A stretch of 44,710 bases of DNA from Algoriphagus sp. (lineage in GTDB: Bacteria; Bacteroidota; Bacteroidia; Cytophagales; Cyclobacteriaceae): assembly GCA_021298245.1 (NCBI GenBank), contig JAJTDZ010000005.1, positions 1 to 44,710 on the forward strand, given 5' to 3'. The notes under the pieces are model-generated. The model saw nothing but the letters and a program-made list of their open reading frames with translations. It made no database searches and was not told the DNA's origin. The translations under genes and the position numbers were made by a program. How positions within the stretch are numbered: the first letter of the stretch is position 1; the number at the start of each line of letters is the position of its first letter. This document shows positions 18,137 through 26,869 of this stretch, piece by piece.

Positions 18137-18772
18137 ATGCGCCTTTACCGAATCCCCTCTCTGCTGGAGCAACTTTTTCCCAACCGGCTTTGGGAAGGTC
18201 CAAGAACTGATCGATCCATTTACCTGACTTTTGACGACGGACCTGTGCCGGGAATTACGGATTTTGTTTTAGAGCAACTTGCCAAACGGAGTCAAGTAGC
18301 GACCTTTTTTATGGTCGGGGACAATGCCCGAAAGCATCCTAGCCTTCTGCATGAGGTCGTGGCTGCCGGGCATGGGCTGGGGAATCATACCCAGCACCAC
18401 CTTGCAGGCTGGAAGGTATCCACTCCAAGGTATCTTTTAGACATACAGCTATGCGATGAGACCCTCGCTTCTGTTCTAGGTGATGCACCTAGTCTATTTA
18501 GGCCTCCCTATGGATGGATGTCTCCCTTTCAGGCTTCCGCTGTGGCTAAGAAAAAAAAGATTGTTATGTGGAGTTTGCTCGGTAGAGATTTTGATTTCTC
18601 CTTATCTTCCGCCCAATGCCTGCAGGGGATTTGCAATCGGACTTCTTCGGGAAAAATTCTCGTCTTGCACGATCAGGAAAAAACCTTGACTCAAGTAAAA
18701 AACATACTTCCAGATTACCTTGATTTTTTGATAGATCAAGGCTTTACTACGCGAGCACTTCCTATATTTTAA
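18137..18772 (+). CDS. Polysaccharide deacetylase family protein (NodB homology)
   Basis: A 211-residue carbohydrate esterase family 4-type protein. The five NodB motifs can be followed: LTFDDGPVPG near residue 31 with the metal and catalytic Asp pair, GNHTQHH with both metal-binding histidines, RPPYGW, a diverged fourth motif around WSLLGRDF, and ILVLHDQEKT with the catalytic histidine. There is no signal peptide, so it may be cytoplasmic or exported by another route. The substrate (peptidoglycan, chitin-like or another N-acetylated sugar) cannot be read from the sequence. It starts 3 bases after the phosphatase gene and is probably in the same operon. Confidence 0.92.
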   Translation: MRLYRIPSLLEQLFPNRLWEGPRTDRSIYLTFDDGPVPGITDFVLEQLAKRSQVATFFMVGDNARKHPSLLHEVVAAGHGLGNHTQHHLAGWKVSTPRYLLDIQLCDETLASVLGDAPSLFRPPYGWMSPFQASAVAKKKKIVMWSLLGRDFDFSLSSAQCLQGICNRTSSGKILVLHDQEKTLTQVKNILPDYLDFLIDQGFTTRALPIF

Positions 18773-18819
18773 ATCCCTAGTTGAAAGCTTGATCTCCAGG
18801 GATTGAAGAGAATATTTCT

Positions 18820-18827
18820 TATTTTTG
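18820..18827 (+). promoter_or_regulatory. Possible -7 promoter element before tatD
   Basis: TATTTTTG matches TAnnTTTG and lies 34 bases before the tatD ATG. No TTG occurs at the usual 19-21 base distance upstream, so support is partial. Confidence 0.35.
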
Positions 18828-18861
18828 AAGATCTTTTTTTATCCCAAGAACCTGTACACTC

Positions 18862-19638
18862 ATGTCGTTAATTGACACCCACGCCCATATTTATTCCAGT
18901 AAGTTTGATGCCGACAGGGATCTTGTGGTGGAGGATGTGGTCAATGCCGGAGTCACCAAGGTATTTATGCCCAATGTGGACGTAGATAGCATCGACCGCA
19001 TGTTGGACTGTGAATCGCGTTACCCAGGATTGTGCCTTCCCATGATGGGACTTCATCCCTGTGAAGTGGGGGATGATTTTGAGGAACAGCTACGCCATAT
19101 GGAGGGATGGTTGGAACGCCGATCTTTTGCAGGCATAGGTGAAATTGGCACAGATTTGTATTGGGATAAAACCAACCTGCAGAGGCAAATCCAGGCACTC
19201 GATATACAAGTTTCTTGGGCAAAATCCCTGGGTCTCCCCATTGTACTGCACTGCAGAGAATCGATGGACATTACCATAGATGCTATTTCGCAAGCCCAGG
19301 ATGGCAACTTAAGGGGAATATTTCATTGCTTTACGGGCACCTTAGAGCAAGCCAAAAAAATTATAGATTTGGGTTTTCTCCTGGGTATTGGAGGAGTGGT
19401 GACCTTCAAAAATGGAGGATTGGATCAAGTGATTCCGTATATTGGCACCGATGCTTTGGTCTTGGAGACAGATGCTCCTTATCTAGCCCCTGTCCCATAC
19501 CGAGGCAAAAGAAATTCTCCTGCTTTTCTTCCTTTTGTGGCAGAGAAGGTGGCAGAAATCCTGCAGGTAAAAACTGAAGAGGTGGCGAAAGTGACCTCCT
19601 CCAATGCCTTGGGGCTGTTTAAGGAAATTGAATTATGA
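18862..19638 (+). CDS. tatD: TatD-family metal-dependent hydrolase (deoxyribonuclease)
   Basis: The 258-residue protein has the full TatD pattern: IDTHAHIYSSKFD with the first metal-binding histidines, GLHPCEV, IGEIGTDLYWD, LHCRES, FHCFTG and ETDAPYLAP. Members are Mg-dependent 3'-5' exonucleases or related hydrolases active on DNA and possibly other phosphoesters. The length is normal (about 255-260). It overlaps the ansA start by 4 bases (ATGA), so the two are translationally coupled. Whether this paralogue is TatD or YcfH-like cannot be decided from the motifs. Confidence 0.93.
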   Translation: MSLIDTHAHIYSSKFDADRDLVVEDVVNAGVTKVFMPNVDVDSIDRMLDCESRYPGLCLPMMGLHPCEVGDDFEEQLRHMEGWLERRSFAGIGEIGTDLYWDKTNLQRQIQALDIQVSWAKSLGLPIVLHCRESMDITIDAISQAQDGNLRGIFHCFTGTLEQAKKIIDLGFLLGIGGVVTFKNGGLDQVIPYIGTDALVLETDAPYLAPVPYRGKRNSPAFLPFVAEKVAEILQVKTEEVAKVTSSNALGLFKEIEL

Positions 19639-20702
19639 ACTATAAAATTGTTCGACTTAATACAGGGATTAAATCAGGAAAGGCTTCCTCGGTATTGATC
19701 ATCTATACGGGTGGTACCTTAGGCATGTCTTATGACGAGTCTGGGGCTTTAGTGCCTTTTAATTTTGGCCAGATTTTGGAGAAAATCCCCATTCTCTCCA
19801 ACATGAATATTGCCATTACGGTGATTTCCTTTCCCGAGCCCATAGATTCTTCCAATGTCACCATGAGTCATTGGAAAGACATGGCCTACATCATTACGGA
19901 AAATTACGACAGCTACGATGGATTTGTGGTTCTTCACGGGACAGATACCATGGCCTATTCTGCCTCCATGCTTAGCTACATGCTGCAGGGGCTCAACAAA
20001 CCTGTCATCTTTACTGGAGCACAATTGCCTATTTCTGCTATGCGTTCCGATGCTCGAGAAAATTTAATGACCTCGCTGGAGATTGCCACAGCCAAGTCCA
20101 AGGGTAGGCCTATAGTACCCGAAGTATGTATTTTTTTCAATCATATGCTGCTGCGTGGCAATCGTTCCAAAAAGGTGCAAAGTGTGCATTTTGACGCCTT
20201 TGAATCTGAGAATTATCCGATTTTGGCTGAAGCTGGGATTGTGATTGATTACAACACTTCCGCCATTCGGCCCTTCGAGCCCAATTGTAAATTGATCAAC
20301 CGAAGCAATTTGGACAATGGAGTGATGATTTTGAAGTTGTTTCCAGGAATTACAGAAAATATCATGGATGCCTGTTTTGCTATCAAAGGACTCCGCGGTG
20401 TAGTCTTGGAAACCTACGGTTCGGGAAATAGCCCTTCCCTAGGATGGTTTATGAAATCCCTGGAAGGTGCCATCAAAAAGGGCTTGATTATCCTCAATGT
20501 TTCTCAATGCAACGGGGGTAGGGTCATTCAAGGTAGGTACGAGACCAGCAAGGAACTACTCGCTGTAGGAGTAGTAAGTGGTGCTGATATGACTACCGAA
20601 GCGGCAGTGACCAAACTCATGTTTTTGCTGGGACAGAATTTGAGCAGAGAAGAACTTTGTCTGCAGCTTACGCAGCCCTTAGCTGGGGAGATAAGTGCTT
20701 GA
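19635..20702 (+). CDS. ansA: Type I L-asparaginase
   Basis: This 355-residue enzyme hydrolyses asparagine to aspartate and ammonia. The two active-site threonine regions are present: IYTGGTLGMSYDESGALVP near residue 27, and VVLHGTDTMAYSASMLSYML with the TDT catalytic group. The absence of a signal peptide and the overall length fit the cytoplasmic, low-affinity type I enzyme. The C-terminal GGRVIQGRYETSKELLAVGVVSG segment is typical. It is coupled to tatD by a 4-base overlap and is followed by tRNA-Ser. Confidence 0.94.
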   Translation: MNYKIVRLNTGIKSGKASSVLIIYTGGTLGMSYDESGALVPFNFGQILEKIPILSNMNIAITVISFPEPIDSSNVTMSHWKDMAYIITENYDSYDGFVVLHGTDTMAYSASMLSYMLQGLNKPVIFTGAQLPISAMRSDARENLMTSLEIATAKSKGRPIVPEVCIFFNHMLLRGNRSKKVQSVHFDAFESENYPILAEAGIVIDYNTSAIRPFEPNCKLINRSNLDNGVMILKLFPGITENIMDACFAIKGLRGVVLETYGSGNSPSLGWFMKSLEGAIKKGLIILNVSQCNGGRVIQGRYETSKELLAVGVVSGADMTTEAAVTKLMFLLGQNLSREELCLQLTQPLAGEISA

Positions 20703-20726
20703 GTTGAGTTTAAATTCCCAGCTTCG

Positions 20727-20758
20727 TTTGGATTAGGGAGGAATAATTTTTTTCTTTG
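20727..20758 (+). promoter_or_regulatory. Likely promoter of tRNA-Ser
   Basis: TTTG (20727-20730), a 20-base spacer and TTTCTTTG (20751-20758) fit the -33/-7 pattern with one mismatch from TAnnTTTG. The mature tRNA begins 35 bases downstream. Confidence 0.5.
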
Positions 20759-20792
20759 CACTCCCATTTGATTACACATCCATTTTACAAAC

Positions 20793-20880
20793 AGAGAGGT
20801 GTCCGAGTGGTTGAAGGAGCACGCCTGGAAAGTGTGTATACTCCAAAAGGGTATCGAGGGTTCGAATCCCTTCCTCTCTG
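20793..20880 (+). tRNA. tRNA-Ser(GGA)
   Basis: An 88-base class II tRNA. The acceptor stem AGAGAGG (20793-20799) pairs with CCTCTCT (20873-20879), with G20880 as discriminator. The anticodon loop is CTGGAAA, giving anticodon GGA for UCC and UCU serine codons. A long variable arm (TACTC/GGGTA around CAAAA) and the TTCGAAT T-loop are clear. The 3' CCA is not encoded. No integrase gene or duplicated tRNA end was seen nearby. Confidence 0.96.
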
Positions 20881-20884
20881 CAGC

Positions 20885-20926
20885 AACAAAGCCAGCTTTT
20901 CTAAAGTTGGCTTTGTTATTTTTTTA
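20885..20926 (+). terminator. Intrinsic terminator after tRNA-Ser
   Basis: AACAAAGCCA (20885-20894) pairs with TGGCTTTGTT (20908-20917), followed by an ATTTTTTTT tract. It begins 4 bases after the tRNA. Confidence 0.88.
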
Positions 20927-20969
20927 ATGTGAGACTTAGGCTGGGTGAACTTGGTAAATCACTCAACCC

Positions 20970-21833
20970 TCAGCTCCCTGCCACTGCCATGCTCAGCGTA
21001 CCCATGAGCATGATGGCTTTGATCCAAGCGCTGAGCTGTGAAAAATGTTCCTTACGGTCTGCTCGGTGGATTTTCCACATCAGCCAACAAAATACCAACC
21101 CTATGGCTGCAAAATATATATACAAATGCCAATCCTGGAGTTGCAAGGTGATGGTCAAGATGGCTCCCACAAAACTGATCGCTATTCCAAAAATAACCTG
21201 TTTGGTATTTCTAAATCCAATGACCAAAGGCAAGGTTTTGGATCCGTGCTGACGATCCCCATGCCGGTCTTCCAAATCTTTTACGATCTCCCGAATAAGA
21301 TTCAAGAAAAAGGCAAATATCGCATAGGCTAATACCAGCAACTCATTTTTTTGATACCAGTAGGCAATGACATACAAGGAAAGGGCCGTCAAAAATGCCA
21401 CACTCAGGTTGCCTACAAAAGGCTTACGCTTTAGCCTGTTGCTGTACCACCATAGCAAGATGGCCGCAGCTAAAAATAAGAGGGCCATTCTTCGGGAGAG
21501 GGTCCAAGCCAAAGCCAAGGAAGTGAAATTAAACAGGCCATGCAAGGCCAAAATCATTCTTCTTTTGATGCCCTTGCCTACCACCACTTCCTTGGGTCGA
21601 TTGATGTAGTCGATCTTGACGTCGTAGTAATCGTTGATCATGTACCCTGAAGCAGCCAAAAGACTCGTTGCCAAGATCAGCACATACAAGCGAGGATCCT
21701 GGACTACCGATGCTCCTTGAAGATCCGTTTCAATGAGGAATACGGCTACCATGACTTGGGCAAAAGCAAGCATCAACAGGTTGAAGGGTCTGCTAATTCT
21801 TACCAAGCTTCGCAAAGACAGAGTTCTTTCCAT
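20970..21833 (-). CDS. UbiA-family prenyltransferase, geranylgeranylglycerol-phosphate geranylgeranyltransferase-like
   Basis: A 287-residue polytopic membrane protein with about eight hydrophobic segments. The first Asp-rich prenyl-diphosphate motif is NDYYDVKIDYINRPKE (about residues 65-80). The second is in REIVKDLEDRHGDRQHGSKTLP (about 180-200). UbiA relatives attach a prenyl chain to an aromatic or glycerol-phosphate acceptor. Bacteroidota members of this group are usually annotated as geranylgeranylglycerol-phosphate geranylgeranyltransferase, but the true acceptor is not proven by sequence. It stands alone on the minus strand between the tRNA terminator and the oxidoreductase gene. Confidence 0.85.
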   Translation of the reverse strand: MERTLSLRSLVRISRPFNLLMLAFAQVMVAVFLIETDLQGASVVQDPRLYVLILATSLLAASGYMINDYYDVKIDYINRPKEVVVGKGIKRRMILALHGLFNFTSLALAWTLSRRMALLFLAAAILLWWYSNRLKRKPFVGNLSVAFLTALSLYVIAYWYQKNELLVLAYAIFAFFLNLIREIVKDLEDRHGDRQHGSKTLPLVIGFRNTKQVIFGIAISFVGAILTITLQLQDWHLYIYFAAIGLVFCWLMWKIHRADRKEHFSQLSAWIKAIMLMGTLSMAVAGS

Positions 21834-21966
21834 GGCTGTACTTAACTTCCTAAAAATAAGGGAAATTACCTAGGTGATGCGTATAATTTTACTCTCTTTT
21901 CGAAATTCATGGTGCGTCAATCTTGACAATTTGCTAACTTCCTCCTTGTAGCATCTCTATTCGCTT

Positions 21967-23337
21967 ATGTCGCTTTCAAATCCCTCTTCGCGCAGAAAAT
22001 TTTTGCTTAGCTCTGGTACCGCATTAGCGGGATCCCTGTTTTTACATCCCATAGCACAAGCCCTTTCCTTGGTAGCTCAGCCCCAGCGAAAAATGAAATT
22101 GGCCCTCGTAGGCACTGGAGTAAGGGGTTTAAGCATGTGGGGCAAGGAAGTCTTGGAAGCTTATCCAGATCAGGTAGAATTTGTAGGCCTCTGTGACAAA
22201 AATGAGGGACGATTGCGCCTTGGGCAAGCTTACCTAGGAGTGAATTGTCCGGTATTCCTTGATTTTGATCAAATGCTGGCGCAGACCTCCCCCGATGTCG
22301 TGATCGTGACTACTGTTGACAGCACACACCACGAGTTTATCATCAAATCCCTACGCTCAGGAATGCACGCGATTACCGAAAAGCCCATGACCACGGATGC
22401 AGAAAAAGTGCAAGCCATCCTGGATGCGGAGAGAAGTTCTGGGAAAAAAGTATTGGTTACTTTCAATTACCGATACTCTCCTCACCGACAAAAACTTTAC
22501 GAATTGTTGCATGCTGGGGAAATTGGAACGGTCACCTCAGTGGATTTTCATTGGTACCTAGATACTTCCCATGGGGCAGATTATTTTCGACGCTGGCATG
22601 GCATCCGAGCCCACAGCGGTAGCCTGTTGGTGCACAAGGCTTCCCATCATTTTGACTTGCTCAATTGGTGGCTAGATTCTGATCCCGAAGAAGTTTTTGC
22701 CTATGGATCCCTAGAGTTTTATGGAATAAATGGACCTTTTCGTTCCAAGTCTTGTAGGGGATGTCCCCATGCTTCCCACTGTGATTTTTACTGGGACATA
22801 ACTAAAAACACGTACCTGACCCAATTGTATGTGGACAACGAGTCTTACGACGGATACTTGCGGGATGCTTGTGTCTTTAGGGAAGAAATCGACATCTACG
22901 ATAAAATGGCGGTGCAGATTCGCTACAAAAATAAGGTACAGGTAAGCTATTCCTTGACCACCTATTCTCCTTACGAAGGATACCGTATTGCTTTCAATGG
23001 AACCAAAGGTCGACTTGAGGCATGGATCAAAGAAAGTCAGCCCTGGGAGGAAGCGGCAGAAGATGAGATTGTGCTAGTTAAAAACTTCGGGAAAAGAAAC
23101 ATCATCAAAGTTCCTCACGGAGGGGGTGGGCATGGAGGTGGAGACCAAAGGCTGAAAGACAAACTGTTTTTGGATCCAGAGAAGGCGGATCCATACAAGC
23201 AGTCGGCAGGTAGTAGAGATGGAGCCATGTCCTGTTTGATTGGAATAGCTGCTCGTCAATCCATCGAGGAGGGTAAACCAGTCCGCATAGACTCTCTAAC
23301 GGACCTCCCTCTCTTAGAAAAAGGCAGAGGAGCCTAA
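21967..23337 (+). CDS. Gfo/Idh/MocA-family oxidoreductase with a twin-arginine signal
   Basis: A 456-residue NAD(P)-dependent sugar or sugar-alcohol dehydrogenase-like protein. The N-terminus SSRRKFLLSSGTALAGSLF is a twin-arginine (Tat) signal, so the protein is probably exported folded with its cofactor. The Rossmann motif is VGTGVRGLSMWG (about residue 48), and the family EKP motif is in AITEKPMTTDAEK. A CRGCPHASHC segment could bind a metal. The C-terminal GGGGHGGGD stretch is shared by many Bacteroidota members. The substrate cannot be assigned. It converges on the ROK gene with 11 bases between. Confidence 0.88.
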   Translation: MSLSNPSSRRKFLLSSGTALAGSLFLHPIAQALSLVAQPQRKMKLALVGTGVRGLSMWGKEVLEAYPDQVEFVGLCDKNEGRLRLGQAYLGVNCPVFLDFDQMLAQTSPDVVIVTTVDSTHHEFIIKSLRSGMHAITEKPMTTDAEKVQAILDAERSSGKKVLVTFNYRYSPHRQKLYELLHAGEIGTVTSVDFHWYLDTSHGADYFRRWHGIRAHSGSLLVHKASHHFDLLNWWLDSDPEEVFAYGSLEFYGINGPFRSKSCRGCPHASHCDFYWDITKNTYLTQLYVDNESYDGYLRDACVFREEIDIYDKMAVQIRYKNKVQVSYSLTTYSPYEGYRIAFNGTKGRLEAWIKESQPWEEAAEDEIVLVKNFGKRNIIKVPHGGGGHGGGDQRLKDKLFLDPEKADPYKQSAGSRDGAMSCLIGIAARQSIEEGKPVRIDSLTDLPLLEKGRGA

Positions 23338-23348
23338 TTAAGTCCCCC

Positions 23349-24215
23349 TTAAGGGATGCTGGCTACGGGCTCTGGACGAAGATCCACTAAGGCAACAGCA
23401 CCTTTGATGGCCGTTTCGTCCATGTCGGATACCAAGACCTGTACTTGCTCCAGCACACTTGCATAGGCAAAGGTCTGGAGGCTCTTTCTCATGGATTTTT
23501 CAAAAAGTGGAAAGGTCTTCCGGATCGAACCCCCTAAAATGATTGCCTCGGGCGCCAGGGAGTATAGAATCACTTTTATAAGTTCACCCACATGCTTTCC
23601 AAATTCCTCAAAAGCCTGAAGGGCCTTGGGGTCTCCTTGCTCAGCCAGTTTGGCCATGGCCTTGGGTCTACTTTGGTAATGGGATTCAAAAAATTTTCCA
23701 CTGCAGTAATCTTCAAAAGTTTTATCCAGGTAGGATACTCCGCACCATTCCCCAGCTGCTGAGTTTACACCCGAGTACAATTGACCATGGATGACAATTC
23801 CTCCTCCTGTACCTGTGCCCAAGGTGATGCCTACTAAATTTTTGAAGGGTTTTCCCACTCCAAACTTATGGACACCAATGGCAAAGCAATTGGCGTCATT
23901 GTTGATAAAAACTGGCTTCCCAAAACGTTCAACCAAGAATTTTTTGAGTTCCACCCGCTGAAAAGAGGGAATATTGGCCAGCCCTAGGACTATACCCTCT
24001 CGGGCATCTACCAATCCGGGAATGCCGATGCCTATCCCTACTAGGTCATGAGGAAGATAGCTAGCAATAAAACTAGCCAAGGTTTCTAAAATGACCTCCT
24101 CTTTTTCATGGGCAGGAGTAGGGATACTACGGATATCAAGGAGCGTTCCGTCTACATAAACACCCCCCTTGATGCTGGTACCTCCAATGTCTAGTCCTAA
24201 TATGGCTTGATGCAT
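23349..24215 (-). CDS. ROK-family protein, probable sugar kinase
   Basis: A 288-residue protein of the ROK (repressor, ORF, kinase) family without a DNA-binding domain, hence probably a sugar kinase. The phosphate-binding GLDIGGTSIKGGVY is at the N-terminus, FINNDANCFAIG carries the catalytic Asp, and GITLGTGTGGGIV is the second phosphate motif. The usual zinc motif (GHxxx...CxCGxxGC) is replaced by AAGEWCGVSYLDKTFEDYCSG, so zinc is probably not bound in the normal way. It follows the NagB/PIG-L gene by 32 bases, suggesting an amino-sugar substrate such as GlcNAc; that is inference. Confidence 0.87.
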   Translation of the reverse strand: MHQAILGLDIGGTSIKGGVYVDGTLLDIRSIPTPAHEKEEVILETLASFIASYLPHDLVGIGIGIPGLVDAREGIVLGLANIPSFQRVELKKFLVERFGKPVFINNDANCFAIGVHKFGVGKPFKNLVGITLGTGTGGGIVIHGQLYSGVNSAAGEWCGVSYLDKTFEDYCSGKFFESHYQSRPKAMAKLAEQGDPKALQAFEEFGKHVGELIKVILYSLAPEAIILGGSIRKTFPLFEKSMRKSLQTFAYASVLEQVQVLVSDMDETAIKGAVALVDLRPEPVASIP

Positions 24216-24247
24216 GTGTTTGCTGTTGTGTTGGGAAAATGAATGAC

Positions 24248-26575
24248 TTAAAGCATTCCCTCTATGGATTTCTCTAGTTCTCTAGCAGTACTTAAGAATT
24301 CCTCCACATTCATGTCTCTGAAGAAAATCAGTCCGTGGCTAGCCCTCACCTTGGCATGATCGTGTTGATAAAAGTAATTTTTACCCAAAAGCAATTGAAT
24401 ATCGTTGAGCTGTCCTACCCAGGTTCTTTTGGCTACGGTGCTAAATTTCCCGTTGTGTACGTAGCTTGGAAAGGAGGCATGTACTTGGCTGAGGTAACAG
24501 TTGGCAAAGGAATCCTCCATGACTGACATGTCTCCTAAAGAAACTGGTACGATTATATTGGCTTCGTGCGGTTCAAATTTGAACCATACGTTGCGGTATC
24601 CGATGATGCGGAGTTTGCTAGTGTCTTGTTCTTCTGACCATTTTTTTACCGCCGCGGCGGTGGCTTGAAGTACCTTGTAATGGGTGTCTGGGCCTGAGCC
24701 CTCAGGGTCTAGGGTAAGACTAATCTTAGTTGGCTGTATTCGGCGAAGCATGTCTACGATAGGCTCCACGTCACGCGTTTTGTCGGGTTGTTCGGTGAAA
24801 ATATCTCCTGTGTAAAACCCTAGTCGCAAGTGATGTACATTTTTGACTTGAACTCCAAAGTGAGCCCAGACCAATTCCTCTTCAAATTCCCGAATCATTC
24901 CCTTTAATTTCTGAATCTTGGAAGGATTTTTTTCCCCATCATAGGAGTGTTTCAGCAAGCTGATGACTTCATTGATGGTCTCGCGGAGTTGGGCCTTATC
25001 TTTGATTTCCCACAGAATGCACAAGGCCCTAACCACTCGGTGGGATAGCCCTCTTTTTCTAGCCTCAGCGTTTTCTGAGGCTACATTGGTGAGAAAATGA
25101 TACACATCTTTGTCTGTTTTCAAGCTATAACCCACCTCAAAGAAGTCCTCGTAATTGGTCATTTGAATTTTTCCATCGTCCAACAATTTTTTGGTATGGA
25201 TTAGGGTGTCAATCACGAAAGTGTTGGTGACAGCAGTAAATCCTGAGGTCAATACCGAAAAATGGGCTGCATTGCTCGGGTCATGGAGTTGGTTGGTGAT
25301 GTGGGGGAGTATCCCCAAGGAAATGTCATCGTGATGCGGTCCAGTATGCAACAATACCTGATTTTTTTCCTGTTCCAATCCCTTGGTGATTTTTGCATCC
25401 ACACGCTGGATGACTTGCTGTACGGTGTCTTCAGAAAGATTGGGAATAAGCTTGCAGTAAGGATCTGCTTTTAGCTGTTCCAACTTGAGACGATGCCCGT
25501 AGGTATTTAATTTTTTGCATAGCTCAATCACCGCCCGATCCGTTTTCTCTGCCGTCCATTCTCCCTGTTGGTAATAGGCATCTACGGCATCGGTAAGCTT
25601 GCTCGCTGCCCCTTTGGTCAGATAAAAACGTCCATTTTTGAGTTTTTGAAGGATGGTCGCTGGATGTAAGGTGGAGAGGGGTGTCTCCAGGGAATCTTTA
25701 ATTATTCCAGCTTTGGCCTCTCCGGCAGCAATGACTATACCCACCGCATCTTTGTTATAGACGATGGTTTCCAATCCTATGGTGATGACCAGACGATTGG
25801 CTGAAATCTCAATTCCTCCCAGGTCTCCCGCAGCTACGGCTTGGGTTTCAAAATTGGTTTCGGTCAGGCGAGTGACCGAGAAGGGATGAGAACCTCGGGT
25901 ATTGAAGGCGATGTGGCCATCAGGGCCTATGCCTCCTAAAAAAAAGCCGATTCCGCCCTTGTCTCGAATGCGAGCCTCGTAGTCACCACACCACTGATCA
26001 ATGAGGTAAATGGATCGCTGCTGAAGAGCTTCTAGGGCTGAGGTAGGCTCTCTAAATCGCAGGCTAAGATCTACTTTTAGATCGGGAAAAAGTTTGCTAA
26101 AATGTTTTCCATCCGCTAAAGGAATCTCATCCGAGTTGATGAGCAATGCATTTTTTTTGGATAAGCCAAAACCTTCGAGGTAAAAGTTATTGACGTAATG
26201 GTAAAAGCTATTGTGCTGCTTGGAAGAGATGGGATAAAATTCATCGATTTGAACGAAGGAAAGATCTTTCAAGCTTGGTTGTTGAAGTTTACCCAATCCG
26301 TAGGCTTCTCGGATTTCTTTTCCCTTTTTTGTGTCCCAATTGGCCAACAGATACTGAGTCCATTTGATAAAAAATTCAGGAGTTTTTCCTGTGGGCAAAC
26401 TGATCACTCCCTGGGGATTGGCCTCCACCCATTCCAAAAACCTACACGCCGTGAGCAGGCCGAGTTTGGGAAAATTATCTACAATCAAGTAGGGAAGGAG
26501 CGTACTCATTTTTTCTATCCCAGATTCGGTTAGAAATGCCTTTTCAACAGGGGAAAGAGGATGAGATGTCAGCAT
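24248..26575 (-). CDS. NagB/PIG-L fusion protein (glucosamine-6-phosphate deaminase-like)
   Basis: This 775-residue protein joins two domains. The N-terminal half (about 20-340) is of the NagB/6-phosphogluconolactonase fold, with SLPTGKTPEFFIKW, FVQIDEFYP and GGIGPDGHIAFNTRGSHP, the motifs of glucosamine-6-phosphate deaminase. The C-terminal half (from about 400) is a PIG-L/LmbE deacetylase-like domain with LLHTGPHHDDISLG as the HxDD metal motif. Bacteroidota are known for such fusions (PRK02122-type). A plausible role is deacetylation and deamination of amino-sugar phosphates, feeding fructose-6-phosphate. It is the first gene of a likely operon with the ROK gene. The 294 bases upstream hold the sucD terminator, an A/T-rich stretch and no clear promoter. 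Confidence 0.88.
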   Translation of the reverse strand: MLTSHPLSPVEKAFLTESGIEKMSTLLPYLIVDNFPKLGLLTACRFLEWVEANPQGVISLPTGKTPEFFIKWTQYLLANWDTKKGKEIREAYGLGKLQQPSLKDLSFVQIDEFYPISSKQHNSFYHYVNNFYLEGFGLSKKNALLINSDEIPLADGKHFSKLFPDLKVDLSLRFREPTSALEALQQRSIYLIDQWCGDYEARIRDKGGIGFFLGGIGPDGHIAFNTRGSHPFSVTRLTETNFETQAVAAGDLGGIEISANRLVITIGLETIVYNKDAVGIVIAAGEAKAGIIKDSLETPLSTLHPATILQKLKNGRFYLTKGAASKLTDAVDAYYQQGEWTAEKTDRAVIELCKKLNTYGHRLKLEQLKADPYCKLIPNLSEDTVQQVIQRVDAKITKGLEQEKNQVLLHTGPHHDDISLGILPHITNQLHDPSNAAHFSVLTSGFTAVTNTFVIDTLIHTKKLLDDGKIQMTNYEDFFEVGYSLKTDKDVYHFLTNVASENAEARKRGLSHRVVRALCILWEIKDKAQLRETINEVISLLKHSYDGEKNPSKIQKLKGMIREFEEELVWAHFGVQVKNVHHLRLGFYTGDIFTEQPDKTRDVEPIVDMLRRIQPTKISLTLDPEGSGPDTHYKVLQATAAAVKKWSEEQDTSKLRIIGYRNVWFKFEPHEANIIVPVSLGDMSVMEDSFANCYLSQVHASFPSYVHNGKFSTVAKRTWVGQLNDIQLLLGKNYFYQHDHAKVRASHGLIFFRDMNVEEFLSTARELEKSIEGML

Positions 26576-26810
26576 GCGAGAAGAATTTAATGGATAGCCA
26601 AGGGTTCAATTTGGAAGAAGTTTCTGACTTATTGCTCATCCCCCAATTCCCAGGTAAACTACTGAGAAATTTTATACCTCCACGGAAGCCAGAACCTTGA
26701 TGAAAGGTAGAAAAAATTTTTAGTCAAAAAGGTAACTTTCATAAAAAATTTAAAAAAGTTTTATTCATAAAATAAAAATATAGCATAATTAAATTTTTTT
26801 TAGTTTAGGC

Positions 26811-26846
26811 AAAAAAAACTACCTCAGTGTTTCTGCTGAGGTAGTT
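26811..26846 (-). terminator. Intrinsic terminator after sucD
   Basis: AACTACCTCAG (26817-26827) pairs with CTGAGGTAGTT (26836-26846). On the minus strand the hairpin is followed by a run of seven or more T. It starts about 24 bases after the sucD stop. Confidence 0.9.
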
Positions 26847-26869
26847 AGAATATTTCTGAATAGACTAGG

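Noticed and set aside
20793..20926. tRNA-Ser as a mobile-element attachment site
   Set aside because: No integrase, no repeated tRNA 3' end and no change in gene content around it.
26590..26700. Thirty-six-codon open frame in the gap between the NagB-like gene and sucD
   Set aside because: It has no motif, no promoter or ribosome site, and composition like non-coding sequence; more likely chance.
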